DNA from: an uncultured Acidobacteriota bacterium
Lineage (GTDB): Bacteria; Acidobacteriota; Terriglobia; UBA7540
Direction of reading: 5' to 3'
Assembly: GCA_937900045.1 (NCBI GenBank)
Contig: CALCEB010000107.1
Coordinates: forward strand, 1-26,538
DNA: 26,538 nucleotides
The position numbers were made by a program, and so were the translations under genes. Numbering within the stretch: the first letter of the stretch is position 1; each line of letters begins with the position of its first letter. The notes beneath the pieces were generated by a model. It ran no database searches. It was not told where the DNA came from and saw only the letters and a list, made by a program, of their open reading frames with translations. Positions 7,797 to 15,937 of the stretch are shown piece after piece.

Positions 7797-7889
7797 CCAA
7801 CCCGGAGCGGCTAGCGCAGCGTTTCCCGCTTTTGGAAGCTAGCGGCTTGTTTCAATTCCGGCAAATGCCGCCGGGGCGCCTGTGCCATG

Positions 7890-8561
7890 CTAGATCAGCC
7901 CGCGCCGGGTGGCTTGCACCACAGCTTCGAGCCGACTGCTTGTGTGAAGCTTCAGGTTCACGTGGTGGAGATGATTGCGCAGCGTGTGAGGCGTAATATG
8001 CAGCTCCCGCGCAATGACCTCGGGAGTTTTCCCTTCCGCCAGCAGGTGCAGAATCTTCTGCTCCTGCTCGGTTAGCGGCGTGACCGGAGCCAGCGATCCT
8101 GAATCCTCCGGCAGTGATGAGATTTGTTGTGCGATGGTCACCAGTTGCTGAGCCAGATCGTCACGCCTCTTTCTCTTTGCAATGTCCCGAGCCAAGTGCA
8201 CCACCAAGCGTTGACCTGTGCGCCGATCAAGCAAAGCCAGGATGGAAACGTTGACCCAAACTCGTTTGCCGGAACGGCTGACCGCTTCCATGTCGAAATC
8301 GGGGACTTCGCGACGCTGTAATGCGCACTCGAGGACCGCGCAACGGTCGGTGCAAATGCGCGTGCCGAGGGGGTCGCATCCCTGAAACAAAGGATCGCAT
8401 GGTTTATCGAGGACTTCTGCGGAGGTGTAGCCGAAAATTTTCTCCGCCGCACGATTCCAGGAGCAGATCAATCCCTGCTCATTCACCGCAAAGGCGGCAT
8501 CGGCGGTACCCTCCAAGATTTCAAATAATTCTCTTTCCAGCACACCAACTCCTGGTGACAT
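7890..8561 (-). CDS. PAS domain - LuxR-type HTH transcriptional regulator
   Basis: A 223-residue regulator. Residues about 8-130 form a PAS domain: EILEGTADAAFAVNEQGLI, WNRAAEKIFGYTSAEVLDKP, VVHLARDIAKRKR. Residues about 160-223 form a LuxR/NarL-type HTH (LTEQEQKILHLLAEGKTPEV, TPHTLRNHLHHVNLKLH). Inside the PAS domain is a five-cysteine pattern CX6CX7CX3CX4C, between PCDPLF and LECAL. This might bind a metal or Fe-S cluster or act as a thiol switch. The ATG at 8561 has no ribosome-binding site; a GTG at 8543 with AGGAG 5 nt upstream may be the true start. The gene is divergent from the Rrf2 regulator across about 100 bp, so the two may control each other or the nearby ric gene. Confidence 0.85.
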   Translation of the reverse strand: MSPGVGVLERELFEILEGTADAAFAVNEQGLICSWNRAAEKIFGYTSAEVLDKPCDPLFQGCDPLGTRICTDRCAVLECALQRREVPDFDMEAVSRSGKRVWVNVSILALLDRRTGQRLVVHLARDIAKRKRRDDLAQQLVTIAQQISSLPEDSGSLAPVTPLTEQEQKILHLLAEGKTPEVIARELHITPHTLRNHLHHVNLKLHTSSRLEAVVQATRRGLI

Positions 8562-8659
8562 TTGTCACGGCGCCCGGGACAGATGCGGGATTGACCCCAG
8601 AACCGAAGAGGCTCAAGTTCATGTGTTGAGGATAGAGAAGTCTTTTATGGGTGTCAACC

Positions 8660-9106
8660 ATGCTGTTCTCGCGCCCGTGTTTATATGGCATTCGCGCTCT
8701 GACTTATCTTGCCGGGCTACCGCCCGGGAAACTCACGGGCGTTCATGAGATTTCTCAGCACGAATGCATTCCGGCACCCTTCTTGTCCAAGGTGCTTCTG
8801 GACCTCCGGCGCTGCCATCTTTTACGATCGCGCAGAGGGACTGGGGGCGGGTTTGGCCTGATGACTCCCCCAGAGCAAATCAACCTGCTGATGATCGTGA
8901 CCTGCCTTGAAGGTGATGAGATTTTCACCCAGTGCCTTCTCGAGGACCAACCCTGCGCCCGCCTCGGGGGCTGCGCCCTCCACGAGGACTGGCTCGGGGT
9001 CCGGGATCGACTCGCGCGCTTCTTTGAGGGCAGCACCTTGGCGCAAATCGCCGAGTCACGGCGCCTGAAGGACCCAGCGTCGCCGGGCAGCAAGGGCGCC
9101 GCATGA
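8660..9106 (+). CDS. Rrf2 family Fe-S transcriptional regulator (IscR/NsrR-like)
   Basis: A 148-residue protein started at MLFSRPCLYGIRALTYLA, the usual Rrf2 beginning; a GTG at 8651 in the same frame is an alternative. The winged helix includes VHEISQHECIPAPFLSKVLLDL and a glycine-rich wing (RRGTGGGFGL). Three cysteines, C92-X6-C99-X5-C105, match the cluster ligands of NsrR/IscR/RsrR-type members, so it probably senses nitric oxide, redox or Fe-S status. The downstream gene on the same strand encodes RIC, a known target of NsrR-type control in other bacteria. A near-perfect inverted repeat directly after the gene is a candidate operator. Confidence 0.88.
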   Translation: MLFSRPCLYGIRALTYLAGLPPGKLTGVHEISQHECIPAPFLSKVLLDLRRCHLLRSRRGTGGGFGLMTPPEQINLLMIVTCLEGDEIFTQCLLEDQPCARLGGCALHEDWLGVRDRLARFFEGSTLAQIAESRRLKDPASPGSKGAA

Positions 9107-9111
9107 GGTTT

Positions 9112-9129
9112 TTGTTGATTGAGCAACAA
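9112..9129. promoter_or_regulatory. Inverted repeat TTGTTG-N6-CAACAA, candidate operator before ric
   Basis: TTGTTG ATTGAG CAACAA is a perfect 6-bp inverted repeat starting 5 bp after the Rrf2 stop. A further TTGTT (9135-9139) pairs with AACAA (9125-9129) over N5, giving three half-sites in 28 bp. The lack of a U-tract argues against a terminator. An operator for the Rrf2 protein or another dimeric regulator is possible. Confidence 0.4.
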
Positions 9130-9290
9130 GCCCTTTGTTCAGAGGAGAACACGCTTAGAAAGACTTAAGAGGAAGTTTCATCGATGCATCCGGGCGCTTT
9201 GCCGGTTAATGGATTTGCGAACGATTTCACGTGGACCCGGGGATCACCCGGCGGTCGCCTATGAAAGGCCTTTTGGAAGAGGAGGAGAAC

Positions 9291-10025
9291 ATGAGCATTG
9301 ACACGCAAAGAACCGTGGCGGAAATAGCGCTGGAAAGGCCGCAAGCCGCGGCCGTCTTTGAAAAACTGGGGATCGATTATTGTTGCAATGGCCGCAAGCC
9401 GCTCGCCATGGCGTGCGAAACGGCAGGCATTGACGTGAACCACGTTGCGAGCTTGCTGGAACACACCACTTCAGCGGATCAACCTAGCGCTGAAAGCCAG
9501 AGTTGGAGGGGGCATTCTCTCGCCAGCCTCATCAACCACATTGTCCGCAAGCACCACGCCTATTGCTGGGAAGAATGCCTACGGCTGGAACCACTACTTG
9601 CCAAGGTAGCTTCGAAGCACGGCGAGAGTCATCCGGAGCTTGAGCGGGTTCAGGCGCTGTTCATGTCTCTGCGCAATGAATTGAGCATGCACTTGATGAA
9701 GGAAGAACAGATGCTCTTTCCCTACATCATTCGTCTCGAAGAATCCGCGACCCATAAGTCTGCCCCTCCCCGCGCGCCCTTTGGAACAGTTCAAAACCCG
9801 GTCCGGATGATGGTGCAGGAGCATGACAACGCCGGCCACTTGATCAGAGGGATTCGTGGTTTGACCCAGAACTTCACCGCGCCCAAGGATGCCTGCAACA
9901 GCTTTAGGGCGCTCTATCAGGGCTTGGAGGCGTTTGAGGCTGACCTACATCAGCACATTCACCTGGAAAACAATCTGCTCTTTCCGCGCGCCGTCGCCCT
10001 GGATAACGGTGCGCTGCCAACTTGA
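9291..10025 (+). CDS. ric: Iron-sulfur cluster repair di-iron protein (RIC/ScdA/YtfE)
   Basis: A 244-residue protein from the ATG at 9291, chosen for GAGGAGG 5 nt upstream; earlier in-frame starts lack this. Residues 5-55 are the ScdA N-terminal domain with the conserved YCCNG. The rest is a hemerythrin-like helical bundle. Likely di-iron ligands are in LINHIVRKHHAYCWEE, MHLMKEEQMLFPYI, VQEHDNAGH and LHQHIHLENNLLFPRA. RIC proteins repair Fe-S clusters damaged by nitric oxide or peroxide in the cytosol. The gene follows the Rrf2-type regulator by 184 bp and is probably its target. A short hairpin follows the stop. Confidence 0.93.
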   Translation: MSIDTQRTVAEIALERPQAAAVFEKLGIDYCCNGRKPLAMACETAGIDVNHVASLLEHTTSADQPSAESQSWRGHSLASLINHIVRKHHAYCWEECLRLEPLLAKVASKHGESHPELERVQALFMSLRNELSMHLMKEEQMLFPYIIRLEESATHKSAPPRAPFGTVQNPVRMMVQEHDNAGHLIRGIRGLTQNFTAPKDACNSFRALYQGLEAFEADLHQHIHLENNLLFPRAVALDNGALPT

Positions 10026-10048
10026 GGTGAGGGCCTGCGGAAGCTTTC

Positions 10049-10067
10049 GGTGAGAGACCGTCTCACC
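10049..10067 (+). other. Short hairpin after ric
   Basis: GGTGAGA-GACCG-TCTCACC is a perfect 7-bp stem with a 5-nt loop, 24 bp after the ric stop. No U-tract follows, so it is at best a weak or Rho-assisted end signal. Confidence 0.35.
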
Positions 10068-10199
10068 TACGAGCCTCCCACGGCGCGACCAAAGCCTGAA
10101 GACTCATGTGTGCAAAGGCGGACCGCATGAGCCGGGAAATCGGTTCCAGGCCACCGATTGGGCCTCGCCGGGGCACTATGATCTGGATTGATTTAATCG

Positions 10200-10215
10200 T
10201 GTGATGTCGATCACA
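10200..10215. promoter_or_regulatory. Crp/Fnr-type operator
   Basis: TGTGATGTCGATCACA has perfect 6-bp arms (TGTGAT/ATCACA) around 4 bp and matches the CRP consensus TGTGA-N6-TCACA. It lies about 215 bp before the cytochrome-porin gene, the first gene of the large electron-transfer cluster. A related site, TGAT-CCCG-ATCA, precedes the HTH-less Crp/Fnr-like gene at 22234. Confidence 0.6.
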
Positions 10216-10429
10216 GACAAAGCACATTGATCGCTGAAATTTTTAAAAGGGGGAGCAACCAGTGGGGTGAAAACCAAAAAAAGGAAAGGCGAGTTAGGCA
10301 CCGTGGCGTGCCGGGGGAAATGGGGTGCCGTCCGTAGCTTCCAGGTGGAGAGCGGTGAACCGTAGACCAAAAAGAAGAGATGAGTTGGATAGGGGAGCAA
10401 CGCACTATGGTAACAAAGGAGGCGTCCAA
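10216..10429 (+). other. Long leader of the electron-transfer cluster, no gene
   Basis: The gap from ric to the cytochrome-porin gene is 404 bp and has no supportable gene. This last half is purine-rich. GGCAC-CGTGGC-GTGCC (10293-10308) can form a hairpin, and its 5' arm GGCACC can instead pair with GGTGCC (10323-10328), so two structures compete. No known riboswitch class was recognised. A strong AAAGGAGG lies 7 nt before the ATG at 10430. Confidence 0.35.
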
Positions 10430-11872
10430 ATGTTGAAGCGTTCGTGGCAAGGCCTGGGCCTTCTTCTTGTGATGGCATTATGTGTCATATTTGATTTTCT
10501 TTTCCTCCCGGCGCAACGCGCATCTGCAATTCCCGCCTTTGCTCGGAAGTACCGGACCGCATGTTCGACTTGCCACAACGATTTCCCCGAACTAAATGAC
10601 TTCGGGTGGGCCTTCTATAAGAGGGGATTCAAATTTCCTAAAGACGACGCCAGTTTTGTTCAAATACCCCAGCAGATGTTAGGGGCACCTGCCTACAAGA
10701 AGATTTTCCCCAAAGCGATCTATCCCGGCGAGATCCCCGGCAGTGTGCCTCTGGGGTTCCGCTACGAAGGCTACACCCAATACAACAGCAAACAGCCCCT
10801 GGCGTTCGGGTTTCTACCGCAACTAGACCTCTTCGCTCCCAATACCTTTACCGCCCTCACGGCGGGCAGCTTCGGACCGAATCTTTCATGGTGGGTTGAC
10901 GACGATATTTCCGTTGGTGGCCAGAATGCTGCGGGTAGCCTCGGGTTCGCCTACCTGAAGGCGAATGATATCGGTCATTACTTACACCTGCCTAAAGACG
11001 CTCTCAATGTCCAATTCGGCCAATTCGAGCTGGATTTACCATTTAGCCAAGCGTACACAATCAACCCCACCGATTACGACATTTATGACGAGCTTCCGGT
11101 GGCGGGCAAGCTTGGTACAACCAATAACCCCTTTTGTTTCTGCGCGATGCAGCGCGGCGTGCAATTCGGGGGCTATCCGAATGACGGAAATTTCAACTGG
11201 TCGGTAGCCATTACTAACGGGAGTAACGACAGCCCCCCGGGAAACAATGGGAAGAATGTTTACGCGAATGTTTTCTATCAATTCAATCTGGAGCGCAATC
11301 CGCAAATCCGCAAGGCGGTGCAAGCCTCTGGCCCCACCGGGCCACACGACCACACCTCGCTCCGCCTGGGCGCTTTCTATGACTACGGCCAAAACGCGCT
11401 CAACGCCGACCACACCTTATTTCCCGGCTTCCCAGCCATTGACGAGCCTTATTACAAAGTGGGCAGTTACTTCCGCTTCCGATACCAAAGCAAGTTCGAG
11501 CTTTATGGCCTGGGAATGTTTTCTCATGATGCCAATCTTCTCCCGGTCACGCTCCCGGTTGGGAACGTTCTCGAACTCGGACCCTCCATCAACTACAGTG
11601 GTGGTTTTGTCCAGGCGGAATACTGGCTGTATCCCTGGCTCATCCCCATCATGCGGTTTGACGTAGTAAATGCGCCATTTAACTTCTATCAAGGCCTTTC
11701 GACGGGCTTCGCGCGGGATCGCTACAGTCCCGGCGTGCAACTTCTGGTGCGCGCGAATATTAAAGTGAATTTTGAGTACGAGCATCGGTGGGGTGTTCCG
11801 GTTCCTGGGGGTGTGTTGCCGCCCTTCTACCATCCCAATGGCGCGCTACTGGGAATCGATTTTGCATACTGA
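10430..11872 (+). CDS. Outer-membrane beta-barrel protein with one N-terminal c-haem motif
   Basis: A 480-residue secreted protein from the ATG at 10430, chosen for AAAGGAGG 7 nt upstream. A signal peptide ends near residues 30-34 (PAQRASA). Directly after it is one haem motif, C45-STC-H49, in a conserved block FARKYRTACSTCHNDFPELN. The remaining 400 residues have alternating polar/aromatic strands ending in a C-terminal aromatic (LLGIDFAY), as in outer-membrane barrels. The combination suggests a porin with a plugged or attached monohaem domain that could conduct electrons across or at the outer membrane. This type occurs in several phyla, but its role is not settled. It opens the plus-strand cluster, 61 bp before a blue copper gene. 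Confidence 0.8.
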   Translation: MLKRSWQGLGLLLVMALCVIFDFLFLPAQRASAIPAFARKYRTACSTCHNDFPELNDFGWAFYKRGFKFPKDDASFVQIPQQMLGAPAYKKIFPKAIYPGEIPGSVPLGFRYEGYTQYNSKQPLAFGFLPQLDLFAPNTFTALTAGSFGPNLSWWVDDDISVGGQNAAGSLGFAYLKANDIGHYLHLPKDALNVQFGQFELDLPFSQAYTINPTDYDIYDELPVAGKLGTTNNPFCFCAMQRGVQFGGYPNDGNFNWSVAITNGSNDSPPGNNGKNVYANVFYQFNLERNPQIRKAVQASGPTGPHDHTSLRLGAFYDYGQNALNADHTLFPGFPAIDEPYYKVGSYFRFRYQSKFELYGLGMFSHDANLLPVTLPVGNVLELGPSINYSGGFVQAEYWLYPWLIPIMRFDVVNAPFNFYQGLSTGFARDRYSPGVQLLVRANIKVNFEYEHRWGVPVPGGVLPPFYHPNGALLGIDFAY

Positions 11873-11933
11873 ATCAACTTCGGGGACCGCGGAGTATGCG
11901 CGGCGAACCCCAAATTTCTCTGGAGGTTAAGCT

Positions 11934-12554
11934 ATGACAAAATTCCTTAAACAGGGCGTTCGGGTGGCGGTGTTGATCTTAGTTGTTCATCTCGCAACCG
12001 TGGCGGTCCAGGCGGGAGAGGTCAAGGGTACGGTGACCGCGGCGGGGGGTAGTGCTGCCAAGAACGCTGCCGTATGGGTTGGCGCCATCCCGGGGAAAAC
12101 CTTCGCCCCGCCCGCCAAACACGCCATCATTGACCAAAACCATCTGAAATTCATTCCCCATGTGCTCGTGATCCTCAAGGGGACGACGGTGGAATTCCTG
12201 AACAGCGAACCGACGTTACATAATGTCTTTTGGCCTTGGGTCGGCAGCAACAAGAAACTGGCGAATAACCTCGGGACCAGACCGATGGGCCAGAAATTGT
12301 CCTTTACATTCAACAATTTGGGCGTTATCCCGCTCCTGTGCAATGTTCATACGGAGATGTCCGGTTACATCGTGGTTGTATCCACCCCTTATTTTGCAGT
12401 CGCGGGCCCGGATGGTAGCTTTGACATCAAGGACGTTCCACCTGGACATTACACGCTGAAGTTTTGGAGCGAAGAAGGCCGCAAGGTCGATAGCCAAGCC
12501 GTTGATGTAGCCGCCGCCGGGGCTACGACAGTAAACCCGAATTATCGGCGATAG
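11934..12554 (+). CDS. Secreted cupredoxin (type 1 copper) with regulatory-like C-terminal domain
   Basis: A 206-residue protein with an N-terminal signal peptide (VLILVVHLATVAVQAGEV). The ligand set of a type 1 copper site is visible: H96 (PTLHNVFW) and C136-X2-H139-X2-M142 (LLCNVHTEM), as in plastocyanin-like proteins. The C-terminal segment (FAVAGPDGSFDIKDVPPGHY, TLKFWSEEG) matches the carboxypeptidase-regulatory-like beta domain often joined to these cupredoxins. It should be a periplasmic electron carrier. GGAGG lies 7 nt before the ATG. A paralogue with the same layout closes the cluster at 20821-21597. Confidence 0.87.
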   Translation: MTKFLKQGVRVAVLILVVHLATVAVQAGEVKGTVTAAGGSAAKNAAVWVGAIPGKTFAPPAKHAIIDQNHLKFIPHVLVILKGTTVEFLNSEPTLHNVFWPWVGSNKKLANNLGTRPMGQKLSFTFNNLGVIPLLCNVHTEMSGYIVVVSTPYFAVAGPDGSFDIKDVPPGHYTLKFWSEEGRKVDSQAVDVAAAGATTVNPNYRR

Positions 12555-12635
12555 ACCCTTGTCGGCTTTGCTTCCCCTCAATGCCCATGGCGGCTTCATG
12601 GGGCTAGGGAGGCGATCGGAAATGGAGGCGTTGTA

Positions 12636-14597
12636 ATGGAGTCACGGACCAAACGGGTGGATCTCGATTGGCTGGAATCGAACTTTCCCTGCATGCAGGC
12701 GTGCCCGGTACATACCCAGGCGGGCAGGTATGTCGCTTTGCTTGCGGAAGGGCGGTATGAGGAAGCCTACCGGTACGCCCGTCAGCCCAATCCTTTTGCT
12801 TCAATTTGCGGGCTGGTCTGTAGCCATCCGTGTGAGACGGCCTGCCGGCGCGGCAAGTTCGATGCGCCCATCTCGATCCGGGCTCTCAAACGCTTCCTGA
12901 CGGAGCGTCACGGACCTGAATCCCGGAATCCGATCGACCTGTTTGCTGAGAAGCCGAAAGTCAGCCGGGAGGAGAAGGTTGCCATTATCGGCTCTGGTCC
13001 GGCGGGCCTGGCGGCGGCGCATGACCTGGCATTATTGGGTTATTCCGTCACGGTGTTTGAGGCGGCGCCCGTCGCCGGAGGCATGCTCCACCTGGGTATT
13101 CCCGAATACCGCCTGCCGCGCGACGTTCTTCAGGCGCAGATCCGGGAAATCCTTGACCTCGGGCCGCGGTTGGAATTAAACGTCCGGCTGGGCAAAGATT
13201 TTTCGTTGGCCGATCTGCGCGCCCAAGGCTTCAAGGCCATCCTTCTGGCCTTGGGACTTCATCGCAGCCGCGACCTGCCCATCCCCGGCCACGATTTGGA
13301 CGGCGTCATCAAAGGCGTCGATTTCCTGCTGAATGCTAACTTGGGCTACCGGCTTTCGATGGGCAAGCGAGTGGTCGTGATTGGGGGCGGCAATGTGGCG
13401 ATTGACGTGGCGCGGTCAGCGCTCCGGCATCAGCAAGAAATGACTTTGGAAGCCTTGAGCAGTTCACTCTTGCCGGACAGCTTACCTCCAGCAGAGCTCG
13501 ATCTCGCCATGAAAGAACTCATGGACGTTTCCCGCGTTGCTTTGCGCATGGGCGCCCGCGAGGTCCGATTGGTCTGCCTGGAGTCGCGCCAGGAAATGCC
13601 GGCTTACGCAGAGGAAATTGAGCAAGGGCTGGAGGAAGGATTGAAAATCCATCCTTCACTCGGGCCGAAGCGGTTCATCGCGAACAACGGGAAGGTCTCC
13701 GGCCTCGAAACGGTCCGGTGCGCCTCCGTTTTTGACGCCCAGCACCGCTTCAATCCGACGTTTGAGCCCGGCACGGAGGAGGTGATTTCCTGTGATACTG
13801 CGATTCTGGCGATCGGGCAGACTTCGGACCTTTTGTTTCTCACGCCGGCTGACGGGGTTGAGACCACCCGTCAAGGGACCATCAAAATCGATCCGGAAAC
13901 ATTCATGACCACCGCCCCTGGAATTTTCTCCGCCGGAGACATCGCGTCTGGGCCCCGCTCGGTGATCGAGGTGGTTGCCGACGGGAAGAAGGCCGCTGAG
14001 CGAATTGACCAATATCTGCGCGGCGCCGAGTGGAAGCCACGACCGAAGTACGTGCAAATCACCATCCTGGATCATCACCAGATGCTTACAGACCAGACGC
14101 TTACGGCTTTCGATGAATATTCGCGGCTTCCCGTGCCCGTCCTTCCCGTGGACCGCCGCACCGGCTTCACGGAAGTCGAAACAGGCTACACCGAGGAACA
14201 GGCGCGGCGGGAGGCGAGCCGGTGCTTGCAATGCTGGATCAATACGATCTTCGACGGCAACGAGGCTGAAGGAACGGAATGTATCCTTTGCGGCGGCTGT
14301 GTTGACGTCTGCCCGGAGAATTGTCTTGAGCTCGTCCCCCTCAGCCAACTGCGGGTGAGCCCGGAAACCCAGTCCCGCCTCACCGCCGAGGCGCCGTTCC
14401 ATGCCGGTACTCTTCAACATCTGGAAGCTGCGGACCTGCCCTGTCACGAGGGTTCCGTCATGGTAAAAGATGAAACCATCTGTATCCGTTGTGGGCTTTG
14501 CGCCGAGCGCTGTCCCGCCCACACCATCACCATGGAAGCCTACGAATTATTTGAACGCGATCCCGAGGAGCAAGCGATGGAGGTGTGTGTCAAATGA
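12636..14597 (+). CDS. GltD-like FAD/NAD(P) oxidoreductase with C-terminal 2x[4Fe-4S] ferredoxin domain
   Basis: A 653-residue protein. The N-terminal GltD-type Fe-S domain has CMQACPVHTQ (C19, C23) and CGLVCSHPCETACRRG. The FAD fold is VAIIGSGPAGLAAAHDLALL (about 114-133). A second dinucleotide fold VVVIGGGNVAIDVARSALR (about 248) should bind NAD(P)H, and PGIFSAGDIASGP is the late FAD motif. After about residue 480 the protein exceeds normal GltD length and adds CLQCW and two [4Fe-4S] motifs, from C549 (CILCGGCVDVCP) and C616 (CIRCGLCAERCP). No signal peptide, so cytosolic. Its TGA overlaps the Rieske ATG, which points to coupled synthesis and possibly a shared complex. GGAGG precedes the ATG by 8 nt. 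Confidence 0.88.
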   Translation: MESRTKRVDLDWLESNFPCMQACPVHTQAGRYVALLAEGRYEEAYRYARQPNPFASICGLVCSHPCETACRRGKFDAPISIRALKRFLTERHGPESRNPIDLFAEKPKVSREEKVAIIGSGPAGLAAAHDLALLGYSVTVFEAAPVAGGMLHLGIPEYRLPRDVLQAQIREILDLGPRLELNVRLGKDFSLADLRAQGFKAILLALGLHRSRDLPIPGHDLDGVIKGVDFLLNANLGYRLSMGKRVVVIGGGNVAIDVARSALRHQQEMTLEALSSSLLPDSLPPAELDLAMKELMDVSRVALRMGAREVRLVCLESRQEMPAYAEEIEQGLEEGLKIHPSLGPKRFIANNGKVSGLETVRCASVFDAQHRFNPTFEPGTEEVISCDTAILAIGQTSDLLFLTPADGVETTRQGTIKIDPETFMTTAPGIFSAGDIASGPRSVIEVVADGKKAAERIDQYLRGAEWKPRPKYVQITILDHHQMLTDQTLTAFDEYSRLPVPVLPVDRRTGFTEVETGYTEEQARREASRCLQCWINTIFDGNEAEGTECILCGGCVDVCPENCLELVPLSQLRVSPETQSRLTAEAPFHAGTLQHLEAADLPCHEGSVMVKDETICIRCGLCAERCPAHTITMEAYELFERDPEEQAMEVCVK

Positions 14598-15094
14598 GCG
14601 AGCCTGAAAACCAGGAGCCAAAGTCGAAGGCGGAAGACAGTACCGGGATCAACCGCCGCGACTTCTTCAACGAGGTGGCCGGCGGCGCCATGGGAGTTGC
14701 TGCGGTCGGAGCCGGCATTGTGACAGTCAAATTTATTTCACCGAATGTCCTCTTCGAGCCGCCCAGCAGTTTCCGGATTGGCCCCCCGGAGGATTACCCG
14801 ATCAACTCCGTGACCACTCTTACGGACCAACTCACCTATCTGGTCAGGACGCCGCAGGGTTTTTATGCCGAGACTATGATTTGCCAGCACTTGGGTTGCA
14901 TCACCGCGTGGCATCCCAACGCCAACCTGATCGAGTGCCCCTGCCACGGCAGCCGCTACAAGAGGGACGGAGCCATCGTGCGTGGTCCCACCCCACGTCC
15001 GCTACCCCACTTCGCGATGCGACTCATGCCGGACGGGACGCTGCTGATTGACAAATCGGACATCGTTCCCATGCCCCAAATCTTGAAGGTTTAA
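14594..15094 (+). CDS. Rieske [2Fe-2S] protein of a Rieske/cytochrome b complex
   Basis: A 166-residue protein. The start at 14594 forms ATGA with the flavoprotein stop. A Tat-type signal anchor is visible: INRRDFFNEVAGGAMGVAAV, with the hydrophobic helix uncleaved as in bc1/b6f Rieske subunits. Cluster ligands are in CQHLGC and CPCHGSRY (two Cys, two His). The flanking cysteines of CxHxGC and CPCH also supply the usual disulfide. It carries electrons from quinol at the Qo site to the periplasmic cytochromes. It lies 12 bp before cytochrome b. Confidence 0.95.
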   Translation: MSEPENQEPKSKAEDSTGINRRDFFNEVAGGAMGVAAVGAGIVTVKFISPNVLFEPPSSFRIGPPEDYPINSVTTLTDQLTYLVRTPQGFYAETMICQHLGCITAWHPNANLIECPCHGSRYKRDGAIVRGPTPRPLPHFAMRLMPDGTLLIDKSDIVPMPQILKV

Positions 15095-15106
15095 AGAGAG
15101 AAACCG

Positions 15107-15937
15107 ATGGCTTACCCGTCTCGCGAGCAATGGCTGGAGCGTCTCCGCAACACCCGGGTATGGAAATCCGTTTTCCGTCGCGGCCCCGCCCGCACCAATC
15201 GCACTCGCAGCCTGGCGATTTTCGGCAACTTGTTCCTGCACGTTGTGCCAGCCAAAGTCCGCGAAAAGAGCCTGCGGGTTCGCGCCACCTACTACCTTGG
15301 CTCATTCGCATTCTTCCTCTTTATTGTGCTCACCGTCACCGGCATCCTGCTCATGCTCTACTATCACCCGGCGGCGCTCGAAGCTTACTCCGATATGAAG
15401 GACCTCCGGTTTGTCGTTTCGAACGGAGTTCTGCTGCGAAACCTCCACCGGCTGGCCGCTCAGACGATGGTGCTGGTGGTCTTCTGGCATATGTACCACG
15501 TGTTTTATCGCGGGGGTTACCGGCCTCCGCGAGAATTCAATTGGGTGGTGGGGGTGGTGCTGCTTCTCCTTACGCTGTTTTTGAGTTACACCGGCTACCT
15601 CCTTCCCTGGGATCAGTTAGCTTTCTGGGCCATAACCGTGGGCACGAATATCATCGGCTATGTACCTTTGGTTGGCCATCGGACCCGCTTTTTACTGCTG
15701 GGAGGAAACATTATCGGCGAAAATGCCTTGCTCCGTTTCTACGTCCTCCATTGCGTCATCCTGCCCTTGCTGGCGGGGCTATTCATTGCCGTGCATTTTT
15801 GGAGGATTCAAAAAGACGGCGGCCTGAGTGTGGGAGAGAGTGAGGAGCGAAAAGAACCCCTGAGCGTCGAGGCAACTCAGGTCGAACAAGAGACGGTCAC
15901 AGTGGGAGAGAGTGATGAGCGAAAAGAACAGTTATGA
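15107..15937 (+). CDS. petB: Cytochrome b6-type subunit (N-terminal half of cytochrome b)
   Basis: A 276-residue protein with four helices and the two b-haem pairs H114/H215 and H128/H230. The spacings, 13 residues between H114 and H128 and 14 between H215 and H230, match b6 and not mitochondrial cytochrome b, which has 13 in the second pair. The C-terminal half of cytochrome b is a separate gene, as in b6f complexes. No cysteine matches the covalent haem site of b6. The hydrophilic C-terminal tail (about 235-276) contains an in-frame duplication, VGESEERKE and VGESDERKE. The gene overlaps the next one by 23 bp. Confidence 0.93.
   Translation: MAYPSREQWLERLRNTRVWKSVFRRGPARTNRTRSLAIFGNLFLHVVPAKVREKSLRVRATYYLGSFAFFLFIVLTVTGILLMLYYHPAALEAYSDMKDLRFVVSNGVLLRNLHRLAAQTMVLVVFWHMYHVFYRGGYRPPREFNWVVGVVLLLLTLFLSYTGYLLPWDQLAFWAITVGTNIIGYVPLVGHRTRFLLLGGNIIGENALLRFYVLHCVILPLLAGLFIAVHFWRIQKDGGLSVGESEERKEPLSVEATQVEQETVTVGESDERKEQL
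15830..15929 (+). repeat. Duplicated 28-bp segment at the petB/petD junction
   Basis: Positions 15830-15857 and 15902-15929 are identical at 27 of 28 bases, 72 bp (24 codons) apart. The second copy contains the ribosome-binding site and ATG of the subunit-IV gene. In the first copy the ATG is AGG. The duplication lengthens the cytochrome b tail in frame. Confidence 0.85.

Noticed and set aside
7797..7889. GCTAGC repeated in the convergent gap as a possible terminator
   Set aside because: Only 6 bp can pair and no clear U-tract follows on either strand.
10216..10429. Riboswitch (c-di-GMP or cobalamin type) in the long leader
   Set aside because: Key conserved blocks of those classes were not found; only generic competing stems are visible.
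13656..14522. Long minus-strand open frame (288 codons) inside the flavoprotein gene
   Set aside because: It lies antisense to a gene with clear FAD, NAD(P) and Fe-S motifs, and its own translation shows no family pattern; GC-rich codon use keeps the antisense frame open.
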